NCBI RefSeq assembly: GCF_910592395.1
Contig: NC_088319.1
Location: 3,410,001 to 3,474,000 of the forward strand
Length of the DNA stretch: 64,000 bases
Reading direction: 5' to 3'
Origin: Lineus longissimus
Taxonomy: Eukaryota > Nemertea > Pilidiophora > Heteronemertea > Lineidae
Below, piece by piece: positions 45,181 to 56,639 of this stretch. The stretch's first letter is position 1, and the number at the start of each line of letters is the position of its first letter. Below the pieces are notes generated by a model. The model made no database searches and was not told where the DNA came from. It saw only the letters and a program-made list of their open reading frames with translations. The position numbers were made by a program, and so were the translations under genes.

Positions 45181-46874
45181 TTATGCTAATGGCCTCAGTT
45201 CAGCATACGTCTGGTTAGCGGTCACATCAGGCTGTAAAGTAAGATAATAATCTTATGTCAAAATGACTCGAGAAACCGTCAGCTTCGAGTCTACTAGTTT
45301 GTCTGACATCTTGGTAGTTCAGAGAATCATGGAATTCAAAGATTTAAAACCCATTGGGCAAATAAAAGTGCAGCTGTGTCCTGCAATCGAAGTGCTAGAA
45401 GTAAGACAATTAAAGGACAAATACGGCAAAGATTGGCAGATAATATATTGAAAAAAATGTATATCCACTCTACAAATTTATCCTTGATCAGTTTATGAAC
45501 ATTGCATTGTAACTAACAGCGAAATATATCAACACAACTGAGGAAGGGCATGACTGTATTCTCTTACCGTGATGTTCAAGTCAGCATATGGATTTTCCAT
45601 TTCGTCATACGGATTTTCACCGCCATCTGAAAAAGAGTAAGGTTAGTGTTTCATATACATGTTCATGTGCAATATAATCGATTAAGCGTATATTGCGTAG
45701 GCAACAGCGGGTATTTTGTACTTACATGGTAAGATTGTGACTACTTACCTTTCACGGGATTCTGTTGAGGAGAATTCACATAAACCGGTTCATGTGGAGT
45801 ATCGCCACCTAGGTGTGGAAAGAGGAAACTTTGGTATTGTATACTGAGTATTTGTATTTTATAACTTTATATCATTCTGTAGTCGTGAATGTACTGTACC
45901 TATCACATATAATGTAGATGCATTGCATCAAATTAACGATAATGCCACATTTTGCTGCCCGATTTCTCTTCAATGTGCGAAAACTGAAAACATTACCTTC
46001 AAATGCCCTGTTGACGTTCATGTATAAAGGGTCATGAAAAACTGGATCAGCTTCCGTTTTGCCAGTTTTCCCATCATCGTGATTTGATTCATCGGGTTTA
46101 TTTCGACCTTGAACAGTAAATGAACTATATGTAAACAGAGTCTTTCAACACTATAAAAACCTTGCAAATCATGTACTGGTAAAATGAACAAGATCTTAAA
46201 ACGAATAATATAATCATCTTACAAGAAATACATGTACAGTAGAACCTCTCTCTTAAGGACACACTCGGGACTGACAAGTGCTGTCCTTGATAGAGAGGTC
46301 TCCAGATTAGAGAGGTCAAATTGAATGGAAAGACCAAATTTTGGACCAAAACCAGTGTCCTTTATAGACAGGGTGTCCTTAATAGAGAAGTGTCCGCTAA
46401 GGGAGGTCCTACTGTATATCGATACCTTCGCCTTGGAAGTATTCTCTGACGTAAACTTACCAGCGAAGCATGCCATGTTCCTCCTATGTAGGACGACGAC
46501 CACCACCACCACAGCTACAACTATGACGACGGCTACAACAACGCCAGCTATCATGCCACCATCAGGACTACTTCCAGCAGGCACGGCCTGTTTAGGATGC
46601 ACTTGACCAGAACTATAAACAACATCATCTCCAACATAAAAATCCATGTAGAAAACATAGATCGTGGTCTCGTTTGTCACGCTGACTGTGTAAGTTGACT
46701 TCGTTGGTCCCTGGTTGATAAAGCGAATCGCGCTGCAGCCTGTTGTTTTTGGTGCCTGACCTGGTCCACAGAACTTCAGCTGGAAACCTGTGTACTCCCG
46801 AATCGGCGCCCCGAACACGACCGTCACCAGTCTCCCGTTACGGGTGATCTTAATGGTCGGGGCATTTGGAGCAG
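45181..46874 (-). CDS. Receptor copy A: juxtamembrane domain, TM segment and phosphotyrosine-motif tail
   Basis: Exon 46461-46874 holds a ~90-residue FN3-like domain (ITRNGRLVTVVF... YVFYMDFYVGDD), a Ser/Gly stalk and a very Val-rich span (MIAGVVVAVVIVVAVVVVVV) followed by the stop-transfer LHRR. The tail exons then give LYMNV (YxN), VYVNS (YxN), PYDEM (YxxM), PYADL and, from the last exon, TYAEL (two YxxL with 11 residues between Leu and Tyr). Stop TAA is at 45181-45183. YxN binds Grb2-type SH2 domains, YxxM binds PI3K p85, and paired YxxL resembles an ITAM. The functions are inferred from motif knowledge. Confidence 0.85.
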
Positions 46875-49800
46875 CTGAAAAGATGTTTAATGTTTTATGA
46901 TTGGAAAGATCAAGTCACATGAGGAAAGAAAGTTCAACAACGAACTTCGAAATGGGACTCCTTGTTTTAAAGGCTGTGGTAGGCAGCTATTATGATTCGA
47001 ACTTGCTCACCTCGTTGCCTAGTACCTTCGTCCACTGTTTGGTATTTTTATTAAAAAGTCACGAGAACGTTGTTTGAAAGAGTTGTAATGTAGGTCAACG
47101 TTGCTTTTCGAGATGAGAGAAGTTGAGGAAAGGTTGCAGTAGGACACAATACATCACTTGGCAAAATCAGCTATGGACTGTCAAACGTTGAATAAACAAA
47201 ACACAATCAAAGACATCAAATTATTTGGTGTTTTGGCGAGGCAATAATTGCATTCGCAAGAATTGCTGTCACTAGCCAGAGATCAAGTTTCTTATGAAAT
47301 GGACTGTAGTCACGTTAATTACTTTTTCACAAATTCATCGTAATTTGACAGCAATATAGATTATTTTAAAAGGGGTCATTGCTAACCTAGTGTCTGTACT
47401 CCGAGTACCTCCCATAGCCACTTGATATACGTATATATTTAAATATGATCACAAGCCTTGCCCTTACCAAATATCAAAATATCACTGGAAATTATGGGAA
47501 AGTTGTCATTTTGGCACATTTTGTTAGTGTACGTATGGCCAACAATCAACAGCGTTGCGCCTGTTCAATTGTATTTGAATGATAGAATATGAAAAAACTA
47601 TGGTAACGAGTCACAAATGAGCCATATTGGGAGAATGGAGAATATAAAGAAATTTTCTCAGGTGTCAAAAGCAGTGTCACTTTATCATGGAATGGTCTCT
47701 TCTCTTGACAACTTTGGCTATAAACTTAACGACAGTCAGGAAACATTTGAAAAAATAGATTGGCTTGTATTACACGGAAAACGGTTTCAATTCGTATTCA
47801 GTGTGAACACAGCATTGGAGTACATAACATACCGCTTTCCTTCGTTTCTGTAATTCTCAGCTCCATTCAAAAACTTCAAAAATGTTTCACTTTCGGTACT
47901 TAAATTATTCCATAAACATTCACCTTAAAAAGAGGGGCTGACCTAGCTGGGAAGTGCAAAACTACAGTATATCTCATGTTTTCAACTTACCTCTGCGGAG
48001 AAGTTCAAAAACAAAAGATGACATTCCAACAGAATTAGTCACTATGACGATGTAGTTTCCATAGTCTGGAGTCCCTACAGATCCCTTGCTCAGTGTGTAT
48101 GTCCCATTTTCTTCCGCGGGATGAAGTTTTCCCCAGTTGCCATCTTGTGATTTGGGTGATACCAGGTGACATTGGTTGGTCGAGGGTTGGCGATTACGTG
48201 GAGTGTAAGCCTGGCTGGTCCTCCTGGTTTGCTAAAAACGGTGAGGAGTCTCGGCAGACTGGGATCCCATTTTGCTCTGTCTGCAAGTGTATGAAACGGG
48301 TTAGTGAGAACAACTTAATCATCTATGCATTAACTGGAAACCTACCAAAGTCACGTCTGCCTTTTATAGTAGGAATACGATTTTCTGTCAATCAAGATAT
48401 ATCGGGTGATGACCAGCTGTGAAAGGGTAGAAAATCTGAGGGCTAGTCCATAAATTGAGGACATAACTGACTTCCACAATCAGTGGTCAAGATTTACAAC
48501 ACATTTCCTCTAGAGAACTTAAAGGCGAAGACTCTGCACAACCTCCTTTATTTGATAGATCTGATTGACTCGGGACATCAAAGATATCAGCAGAACAGAG
48601 TTTAAGTTAGAATACTCTTCGTGACCTACAATTTCAGCTTCGGTCGAATTAAAAAGATAAACAATATTATGTCTTTGTCATGTTAACTTTGTGTAACACG
48701 GTACGCGTATCTACGGAGTTCCGGTATTAAGCCTTAAGTGTACACCATAGAAGATGTGCTATTACTTACTGACAAATAACTGAACCAATACTTGCTGACT
48801 ATTAAGTCCACTTTAACATTTCATATGCAATGCTTCGAAATACATTGAAACAGTTCTGCAAGTTCTTCGTACTCACATAAAACATCCAATTTCAATATTG
48901 CATCAGCTATGCCACCTGGAGAATAGTTGACCGCACGACAGCGATATTGCCCACTTCCGTTGTACTGGATTGATGATATTCTGTATTGTCTTGAAGTCAT
49001 ATTCAGTATCTGTACCATGTTATAATACCATATGTAGGTGTACGATGTCGGGTTACCCCCAATTGCTTTACATGTCAATGTGACAGTATCACCTTCTTTC
49101 ACTGTAGTCGGGACTGATGACAATCTGGCGGTTGCTGGATCTGAAAATTATATTACAATTTATACGTTTTAACGTCGTGTCACTGTTCACTTTTCATGCG
49201 AGAAATGCAGAACGAACATGTCATTTCCAAAGAGTGGCCTGATACGATTCACGAGGTCATATTTTACCCTCACGTCGTGTTTTCAGGCCTTATTCAGTTA
49301 ACTCGTGACAAGTGAATCACGACAAGTGACAACGTGAACCCTATACTCCAGCTAAGAATTGATATACAACCACGATATCGTGAGCGCATATCATTATTTG
49401 GAAACCATAATTCTCAATCAATGTTTTTACAAGGAGTGATTTATTCAGTGACTGCACATGTAAATAAATTTTACAGTACATTACATTCAAAGATAAAACA
49501 TTGGCTTGAACTACTTGGGAGAAACACGGTAAGATATGATGCAAACTTCACTGTTTTGCAGAACTAATACGTACAATATACATCAACTGTAGTTATCTGT
49601 TCGATCTGGAATGAACCCTCACGAACCTCGCATTTAAACACAGCGTGTGTGTCCGACCTATTGGCTGTCACAACCAGAGTACTCTGCCGAATCCTGCCAT
49701 TGTATTTTGCAGCCCTAACTACAGATGTTATCCCCGATGTCAATTGCTCCCAGATTCCCCCTGCCCTCTTCCGGTGGAACTGGATATTCACTACTGGGTT

Positions 49801-52800
49801 GGCACTGTCTGTCTCACAGATAATCATGATCGGCTTCTCCTCGTGGATCGCAGCTGGTGGTCTCTTTGGTATAGTTATCTTTGATGGGCGAACTGCAATT
49901 GGAAGATCAAGTTTGGAATAGAATAGTAGCTAACGCATACTGATTAAAATCAAAATTTGCTACCAGAAATTTTAAATGTAATTACAATAAATGTACATTC
50001 TATCGTACTTTGTTCATCTACTCATATTTTACATTGTAAATGGAACGCATAACAACAAGTACATAACGATGACTTATCTATAATCTTACATTATTCGTAG
50101 GCTTTTTCGACATATTATGACCGTTTCTCTAACTTTTTCCTGATTTATTCGACAAAAGTCTAACGCAACATTGTCCGACTTTGCCCTGAAAGGTTGGATT
50201 TTCAGAGAAAACGAGTTAAAGAAACCGATAAGAAGTCGGAAAAAGCCTCCTACTAGTGTTAGTCAACACTTCAGATTCTCGTTTCTGTATCAGGTGCTTC
50301 TACTCACATTTAACATACATTGTGGTATCGGTATTTGTCGTAAAGACATGACCAGTCAGGGAGTAGATGGACGCACATCTTACAGTTTCACCATTCATTG
50401 CCTTTGTTGCAGTTACAGACCACTCGCTGATCCTGATCTTTCCACCATACACACCATTCCTCTCGGATGACGAGATTCCGGTTGTGACATCTTGCCACGA
50501 AGAACCAGTGATATGTTGATACCACTTGATGTCGGTAACTGGATTACTCTCATCCGTCTCACATGTGAACTTCTTTACCTGACCAGCCTGGACAACAGCG
50601 GTCGGGATACTAAGAAAGGAAACCTTGGTGTTTGAAACTGAAAAGGAATGGCTAGATATTTTCCGTACTTCCTTTTACATAATATCTATTGTGATAAGCA
50701 ATGCTCTGATATGACCGAGTAGCTTTCTCACGCTCTTTACGTTGGAGGGACTGAGATTTCACAAATTATAAAACGTACATGTTACGCTGTATGTCTTCCT
50801 GCTTGAAGTCATTTCGAAGGCGGGATACCCAGTGACCTTCGCCACGCAGTAGTACTCAGCCTGGTTGTCTTCTTTAGCCATTACCCTGTCTTGACCTTGG
50901 GTGACCTCTACTGGTGTTCCGCCTGACCTCTTGAAGTAGAGCTTCACGGTCGGGGTGGGGTTGCCGCCAGAGACTGTGCAGGTGAACTTGTCCTTCTCAC
51001 CAACATAGGACGAGGTCTTTCCAGATGACACGACAACGGAATCAGGTTTGTCTGAAAGGATGATGCTGCAGTTATATTGGGAGTAACTAGACTTAAGCTT
51101 TTAGCTCCCTTTATAATTGACGCATAGCCTTGCCGTTTCCTTTTGCACTTTTGTGGAGGAGGCCTACACGTCTAAATGAGCAAATGAATTAAACACGGAC
51201 TGACATTGATTCTAAAATCTCACAATGTCTAGTGTTGATGCGGATAATTCAGTTTGAGAGAGAATGAAGTATTTCTATTGGAAATCTTAGAGGCTTTTTG
51301 ACATTTTCGTTTTTATTACAGTGTACATTGTGACCGTGTATGAGCCTTGGTAGTCTACAGTAAACTAGGGCAGAAATTTAGAGCATGAATGAGTAATAAC
51401 ACGCTGGGCATTGCATGGTTGGGGATTCACCTTCCCCAGTTTCAACCTCGTGACTGGATTTAAGTTTTAGTTCGTGTTTTATCCCTTTTATCTCTCCTCA
51501 GCCATCATCAGCCTCACTTGCTACGACCCTCCAAGCCAACGGGCTTGCTTTAGATAATGACCGATGAGGCAATAAGCTATCAATTCTGTAGTTTTACATT
51601 GTTTCAACAGTAATGTCGTCATAGGTTCAGTTGCCATAAGACTCATGTCTCCACTTGCCATATGACAAATGTGGATTTAAAGAATCGAATCGCTTTGGTA
51701 TCGACAGTGGAGTCTGATTTACATGTATTTAAGTCTTTCATAACGTATGGTACGACTATGACTATAGTAATCGTAAAATTGCACCCATACTGTAATTGCA
51801 ACTGTACTAAAACACTCCCATACATTTTCCAACCGAATTATGAACAACTAGCAGCCGTTTATAAGAAAGCCGAAGCTCATCCCATTTTAGTTTGGTTGGC
51901 ATGAACGGTTTACTGAGCGAGCAGACGAGAATTTCTATTGAACTTGCCTGGGCTTTTAAGTTTGTATTCACCACATAGACAGGTCAAATTCACCAACGAA
52001 GAGCAATGAATAAAAATCAGTTTGGGCATTGAAATGTCGCAATTATATTTTTTTCAACTGGCCCACATATACATGTATATGCATTCTGGTGTTTCAACAA
52101 GGAAGTACGATGGACATCTTATTTCTAGAGTCAATAAAGTTTCTCACATTGTGTCTTTATTTTCAAAAATGCCACTTAGAGTGGTCAACAGGTTTATTTA
52201 TGGTTCGAATGGGAAAATATGGAAAAATTACCACAACTTACAATAAACGACTAATGTCTTGTCACTACTTGGAGCAGACCCGACATCATTTCTCGCCACA
52301 CACTTGTAAACACCAGCACTATCCTTTGTCACTTGGAAGTCGTAACTCGATGATGTTGTAACCTTTGTACCATCTTTGTACCAATCGTAGGTATCTCCAG
52401 GAGGCGAGGCCACACACTTCAAGTTGAGCTGTGTTCCAGCAATGACTGGTCCTGATGGGAAACCGGTGATCTGTGGCGTGACTGGGTGCGCTGAAAAAAA
52501 TCATTTGGTGGTTGAGGGTGGTTTGGAATATCAATACCCTTCTCGTATCTTGACTTAGACTGGCAAATCGTGGGCAATTTTGTTGGTCTCTGTCTTTCAC
52601 TTAATCGTGTAATTTTACTTGGCTTCTATATTTTTCACGATGCACTGGCAGCACGACTCAATCATGCTCTGGCTATTGTAGTATGGGCTCCCAAAATAAA
52701 TAACATACAAAATGTATATACACATAACTGGTCATAGTTTTTGCAGCTATTTGTAGCTAGCTACCTGAAATACGTACTGAAAATTACGAAACAGTCTTCG

Positions 52801-54305
52801 GTGTAGATAAAACAGTCATCGGTGTAGATGAATATTCTAGTTGCATGCTCTCCGTTCCTTTATACGGGCGAAAGTTATTTTATAACAAAAAGGGCGAAGA
52901 AATGCGTTACCTTGCACCACTGGCTTGATTGGGTCACTGTCGCAGCTTAGACCAATGTCCTTACAAATCCAGTAACCAGAATCAGAAGGCTGAGCATTGG
53001 TGACTTGTAGATTGAATGTCTTTGTTGGTGAAAAGATGCTTGGTGGGCTGCAGTATCTCCAACTGTAGCGTGGGTTACTTGGAGCATGGCATCCCAACTT
53101 ATTCGCTGTTGCTACATCTACAGCTGGAGATAAAGCACCAGCCCTCTTTAACCACCTCACAGTCAATCCACTTGGATTGTGTATGTTACAGTTGAGGGTG
53201 AATGTACTTCCGATTGCAGGTTTGGGTGGTGAAACACTCACAGTATACAATGAACCTGGAAGTGAAAGAAATGGCAACAGAGAGAAAGTAAGAACTGACT
53301 TTTTTATTTGACATATTGGGTCTTGTCTCCGTATTTAAGAATTATGTAATTCACTTAACAAAATTGGTGAAGAAACGACATCAGTGTAATGGAGGAATCA
53401 CAAGAGTCTCTAGTCGGAGAACAATCACTCGATAATGGCTGCCTTTTCATTCGAGGCATCGTTATGAAAAATGAAATTCTAAAACCACAGCGAGATTCCT
53501 GTAAAATATATATCGAACTCTATCTATACATAGTTTTACTGAGCTAAAGAACCTCTTGTATTTTATTTCATTTGACATTCTCTTCATGTAAAACCTTTCT
53601 TAGAATGCCCGCAAGGACGTGGACTTTTACTTCTCAGAAGTCTATATTATTTTGAATAACTCACATGGTGTATAGACATACAGATCTCCCCATTCGCTGT
53701 CTCTTGTTCCGGCCGAGTTCGATGCTCGACACTTGTACTTCCCACTGACTGTGTCCGCATTTGAAAATAAGTGGAACACTTTCTTCTCAGTGACTGGATT
53801 AAAGATGTAATTCTGACTTGTACCAATGGGTCCTTTGGGTTCCCAATTCTCTACACCATTAACAATCGAGTATTTATACCATTTATAGGTGATGGTCCCG
53901 GCATCAGGTTGAGATGCATCGCAGACGAGATCACGATTGGAGCCAATAGCAGCAGGTTCAAACCCAGATAAAACTGGTGTCTTTGGTGGAACTGAAACAA
54001 TGATCATGGACAGTATTCCTTGAAGTTTCAATTTACGTCTTACCTGTAAAATATCTTCTCTTTTGATGACGTTAGATGAAATATAACCAGCCTCAACGAC
54101 AAAGTTAATAGGGGTCTATAATCAACTTTCGCGCCTCTCAATCTTTTTCACGAAAATTTAGCGCAGTTCAAAGGGATTTTCAATTTCCAAGTTTCCGATA
54201 AATGCTTTTGACAGTGTTCGAGTCATAATACTCACCGATCAGATAACCGAGAGGTATGAACGGAGAAACTAAGATGAAGCTCACTACGAATACACCAACA
54301 GCCAT
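45181..54305 (-). CDS. Ig-superfamily type I receptor, copy A (complete layout but disrupted)
   Basis: Cell-surface receptor with Ig domains, one membrane span and a tyrosine-rich tail. Exon 1 (54236-54305) encodes a start Met and a hydrophobic signal peptide (MAVGVFVVSFILVSPFIPLG). Ig exons follow: 53665-53991, 52911-53255, 52242-52490, 50779-51051, 50308-50637, 49575-49892, 48877-49140 and 47991-48280. Every join is phase 1. The TM exon is 46461-46874; tail exons are 46107-45997, 45808-45749, 45626-45568 and 45231-45181. Two lesions exist relative to copy B: exon 47991-48280 is 290 nt instead of 291 and shifts frame to a stop, and the FN3 exon is reduced to a ~44-bp stub at 47385-47428. Because all these exons are phase 1-1, a transcript skipping the damaged exon stays in frame (956 residues). 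It may thus be functional by skipping, a decaying paralog, or an assembly error at one base. Confidence 0.82.
46237..46414. mobile_element. Tigger/pogo-like MITE in copy A tail intron
   Basis: The element starts CAGTAGAACCTCTC and ends GAGGTCCTACTG, with TA on both sides (46235-46236, 46415-46416). Internal GTCCTTAATAGAGA blocks are inverted. The matching intron of copy B (58279-58501) lacks it, so the insertion followed the gene duplication. Confidence 0.8.
47385..47428 (-). pseudogene. Stub of the lost FN3 exon in receptor copy A
   Basis: About 44 bp align with 59262-59305 in copy B, covering the last ~40 bases of the FN3 exon and its donor (ACTAG|GTTAGC here, CCAG|GTCAGC there). Upstream, 47429-47590 bears no resemblance to the rest of the exon; homology resumes near 47595 (GAGCCATATTGGG). 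The exon has been deleted or replaced. Confidence 0.75.
47991..53991 (-). CDS. Receptor copy A ectodomain: seven Cys-paired Ig domains plus one damaged Ig exon
   Basis: Each exon is one Ig domain with Cys, Trp-x-x and Tyr-x-Cys marks. Ig1: LVCDAS, KWYKY, KYKCRAS. Ig2: LNCNIH, RWLKR, GYWICKD. Ig3: LKCVAS, DWYKD, VYKCVAR. Ig4: FTCTVSGG, EYYCVAK. Ig5: FTCETDES, KWYQH and a TVRC end. Ig6: IICETDS, VFKCEVR. Ig7: LTCKAIGG, IWYYN, QYRCRAV. The eighth exon (47991-48280) is an Ig-like fold with VTWYH but without the Cys pair, and carries the 1-nt deletion: GCGGG where copy B has GCAGGG on the + strand near 48115. Symmetric 1-1 phases are the signature of exon-shuffled extracellular modules. Confidence 0.82.
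50098..50252. repeat. Inverted-repeat MITE in copy A intron (shared with copy B)
   Basis: The arms TAGGCTTTTTCGAC... and ...GAAGTCGGAAAAAGCCTCC surround a decayed centre with further pairing (TTTCTCTAAC / GTTAAAGAAA). The equivalent intron of copy B has the same element at 62064-62210, so it predates the gene duplication. Confidence 0.65.
51052..52241. other. Longest intron of receptor copy A (Ig3-Ig4)
   Basis: Roughly 1.2 kb with no recognisable exon. It contains only short A/T-rich and (ATGTACAT)-type words. Confidence 0.4.
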
Positions 54306-55322
54306 GCTAAGTTCATCTTAACATTATCCAATACAAAATGGACGAGCTCTTTAAATTTTATGTTCCCTCGGTTTTCATTACAAAAATATATTATCTATGT
54401 AGGTCATAGTATTCAGGCTATGCATTGATTAAATTCAAGTATTTTTAGAGCATTTTGAGTGAACTGGGCCGTGCAACATTCATGATCAATACCAAGCTGG
54501 TATAAAACAGCGTTTTTGATTAGCATAGTCAGGTGAGCGTCCACTATGAATGGCTGTGAGACAGAAAACGGTTTTGTCATGTGTCGCTCGCCTTGTCTGA
54601 TTGGCTGGAGTAACGTCGATTATTTCCCTTTCACCCTTTTCTTTTGCCAGTTCTTCTCTTTTTCATTGATAGGGGAACGCTGAAAAACAGATTAACATGT
54701 TTTCCTTCTCAGTCTTCCTGGCTGAAATGTCGTGGTCATGACGATGACTATTTTCATGAAAGCTGTCTGCTAAAAATTGATTGAGGAAAAGCGTACCAGT
54801 TGTGGCCTGGATTTTGTGAAAAATTAGAGAATCCTTGATGATATCATATTATCAGTCCGCAAGAAAACCTAACACCAAATATGGGGACCTTTTTACAGCT
54901 CATAACAGCTCTCGGCGGAGATCATCCAAGCAAAATGAACATCGGGAACTAGTAACAAAATAGAATGTGAATGTGAATGCCACCAAATGATGTGACTCGC
55001 TCAAATGCTAACCGCGGACATCTCCAACAGTAGTGCAGAACAATGCATGCCTGTCAGTCACATTCATATAATACTTGATACAACAGACTGCGAGTGGGAA
55101 TCAAGTTTCTTTTGGCTCGAACAGTGCGTAACACGTAATTCATGAGATCTACAAGCCTGGCGTAACACAAACCAAATAAACAATATTTCATTATAAAAGC
55201 TTGTTTTATTTTCTATACATTTCACATTAAAATATAGATTACATATACCTATCAGGAATACATAAAAGGAACACAGTTATAAAGTTACGAATCGAGATTG
55301 CTTAATGAGTGTAAAACAAATG
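54306..55322. other. Intergenic region between receptor copies A and B
   Basis: This should carry the copy A promoter (- strand, just above 54305) and end at the polyadenylation region of copy B. I see no coding exon and no convincing TATA box in the right orientation within 100 bp of the start codon. Confidence 0.4.
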
Positions 55323-55328
55323 TTTATT
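55323..55328 (-). promoter_or_regulatory. Candidate polyadenylation signal, receptor copy B
   Basis: TTTATT (AATAAA on -) lies in a context shared with 44372 in copy A, about 1.3 kb past the copy B stop codon. Another TTTATT is present near 55206. Confidence 0.45.
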
Positions 55329-55339
55329 CACTACTAGCG

Positions 55340-56639
55340 ATGTCAAGTAAGCTAGGAGATTCTTGATCCTTGAATAAGTAAATTGAAATACTGGAGAACG
55401 ATGATACAAACCACATGTACTAAGTATTCTAGGTAATTTAGCCACTGCTAAGAAGCATTAAAACAAACGAAAAACAAATATAAGGTTTAACAACAGTGTG
55501 TTCTTGGCAGTTTTCCAAAACTGTCTTCAATTTGTTCTTTGGTAGGAACTTGAAAACCCAATTGAACTCCATGGCGGGATGGGGTGGGGGTCATGGTGTT
55601 TCAGCAGGGCTGGTGTAACAGTTTTGGGCATTTTTACTTCTAAGCATTTCCCCCTATTCTTTGGGATCGTTTTTCTATGTTTTCATGGTCTCTCTATGAT
55701 GTCAATTGTATTGTGAACAACCACAGATTTTACACCGAGTTCAAAAGAGGATACACGTGGTCACTTGTCCAAGTTCACGTGTCAATGTCACTCGTCATGA
55801 GCATGTTCATTAGTTGACTTCGGCTTGACAACGGGACATGGCCCGACAACTGAGAGGTTAAAAAGCGACATCTCGAACCTCTGGAAGCACGCTCTTCAGA
55901 AATGACTTGAGTTACAAGTAATAACGCGACCCACTAGATAAATATGACCTTAGGTCAGATAAGCAATTGATTCACATTGTCACGGTTCATAGTCACTCGT
56001 CACCAGCATGTTTGTCAACTGGCTTCACCTGACAAAAGGATGAAAATGACACCGTGATCGTGGTCCACTCGATAGAATTGACTGGATCACTCCTGAAGTG
56101 ACACTTTATAAACGAGAACGTCAACTATACGCAAACCCAACCTTATTGGCAGGCGTATGCAAGAACACTCAACTTACTAGTTCCAATACTATATGCAAAT
56201 CCAACCTAATGAGAAGGCTTGTTTAAAAAAACGCTCAACTTGCAAGATATCTCAATAGAGTACGTGTTTGATGTCTGCAACCAGTGACAGATATGATATA
56301 TTTAACGGCTGAGAATGATGAGGTGAATGCCCAATGCCGACCTAATGTGGTCAGCACTGCCGATGCAGTTACAAGTCTAATGTATAATGGGGGAATAACT
56401 ACATAAAATATGTTATGGTCACTCTTGTTTCGTGTTCACACACGTGACAGTGGTAAATATATACATACAGACGGGCTAGCTGTCCCCGGGGACTAGCTTT
56501 CCTCCAATTTACTTTGTAAATTAAAGAACAAAATATTTGAGCCAGGAAAACATTAGTCATTTTCTCGTGTCACTCTGCATACTGTATGTGACACAAACCG
56601 GACAGTCGTGAAACCTTCTTTCATTTTCCGTCTTGATTT
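55340..56639 (-). other. Likely 3' UTR of receptor copy B
   Basis: This non-coding stretch follows the copy B stop codon and runs to the conserved AATAAA. Nothing else is recognised; it contains two similar A/T-rich segments about CACTTG/CACGTGTC near 55760-56000. Confidence 0.35.
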
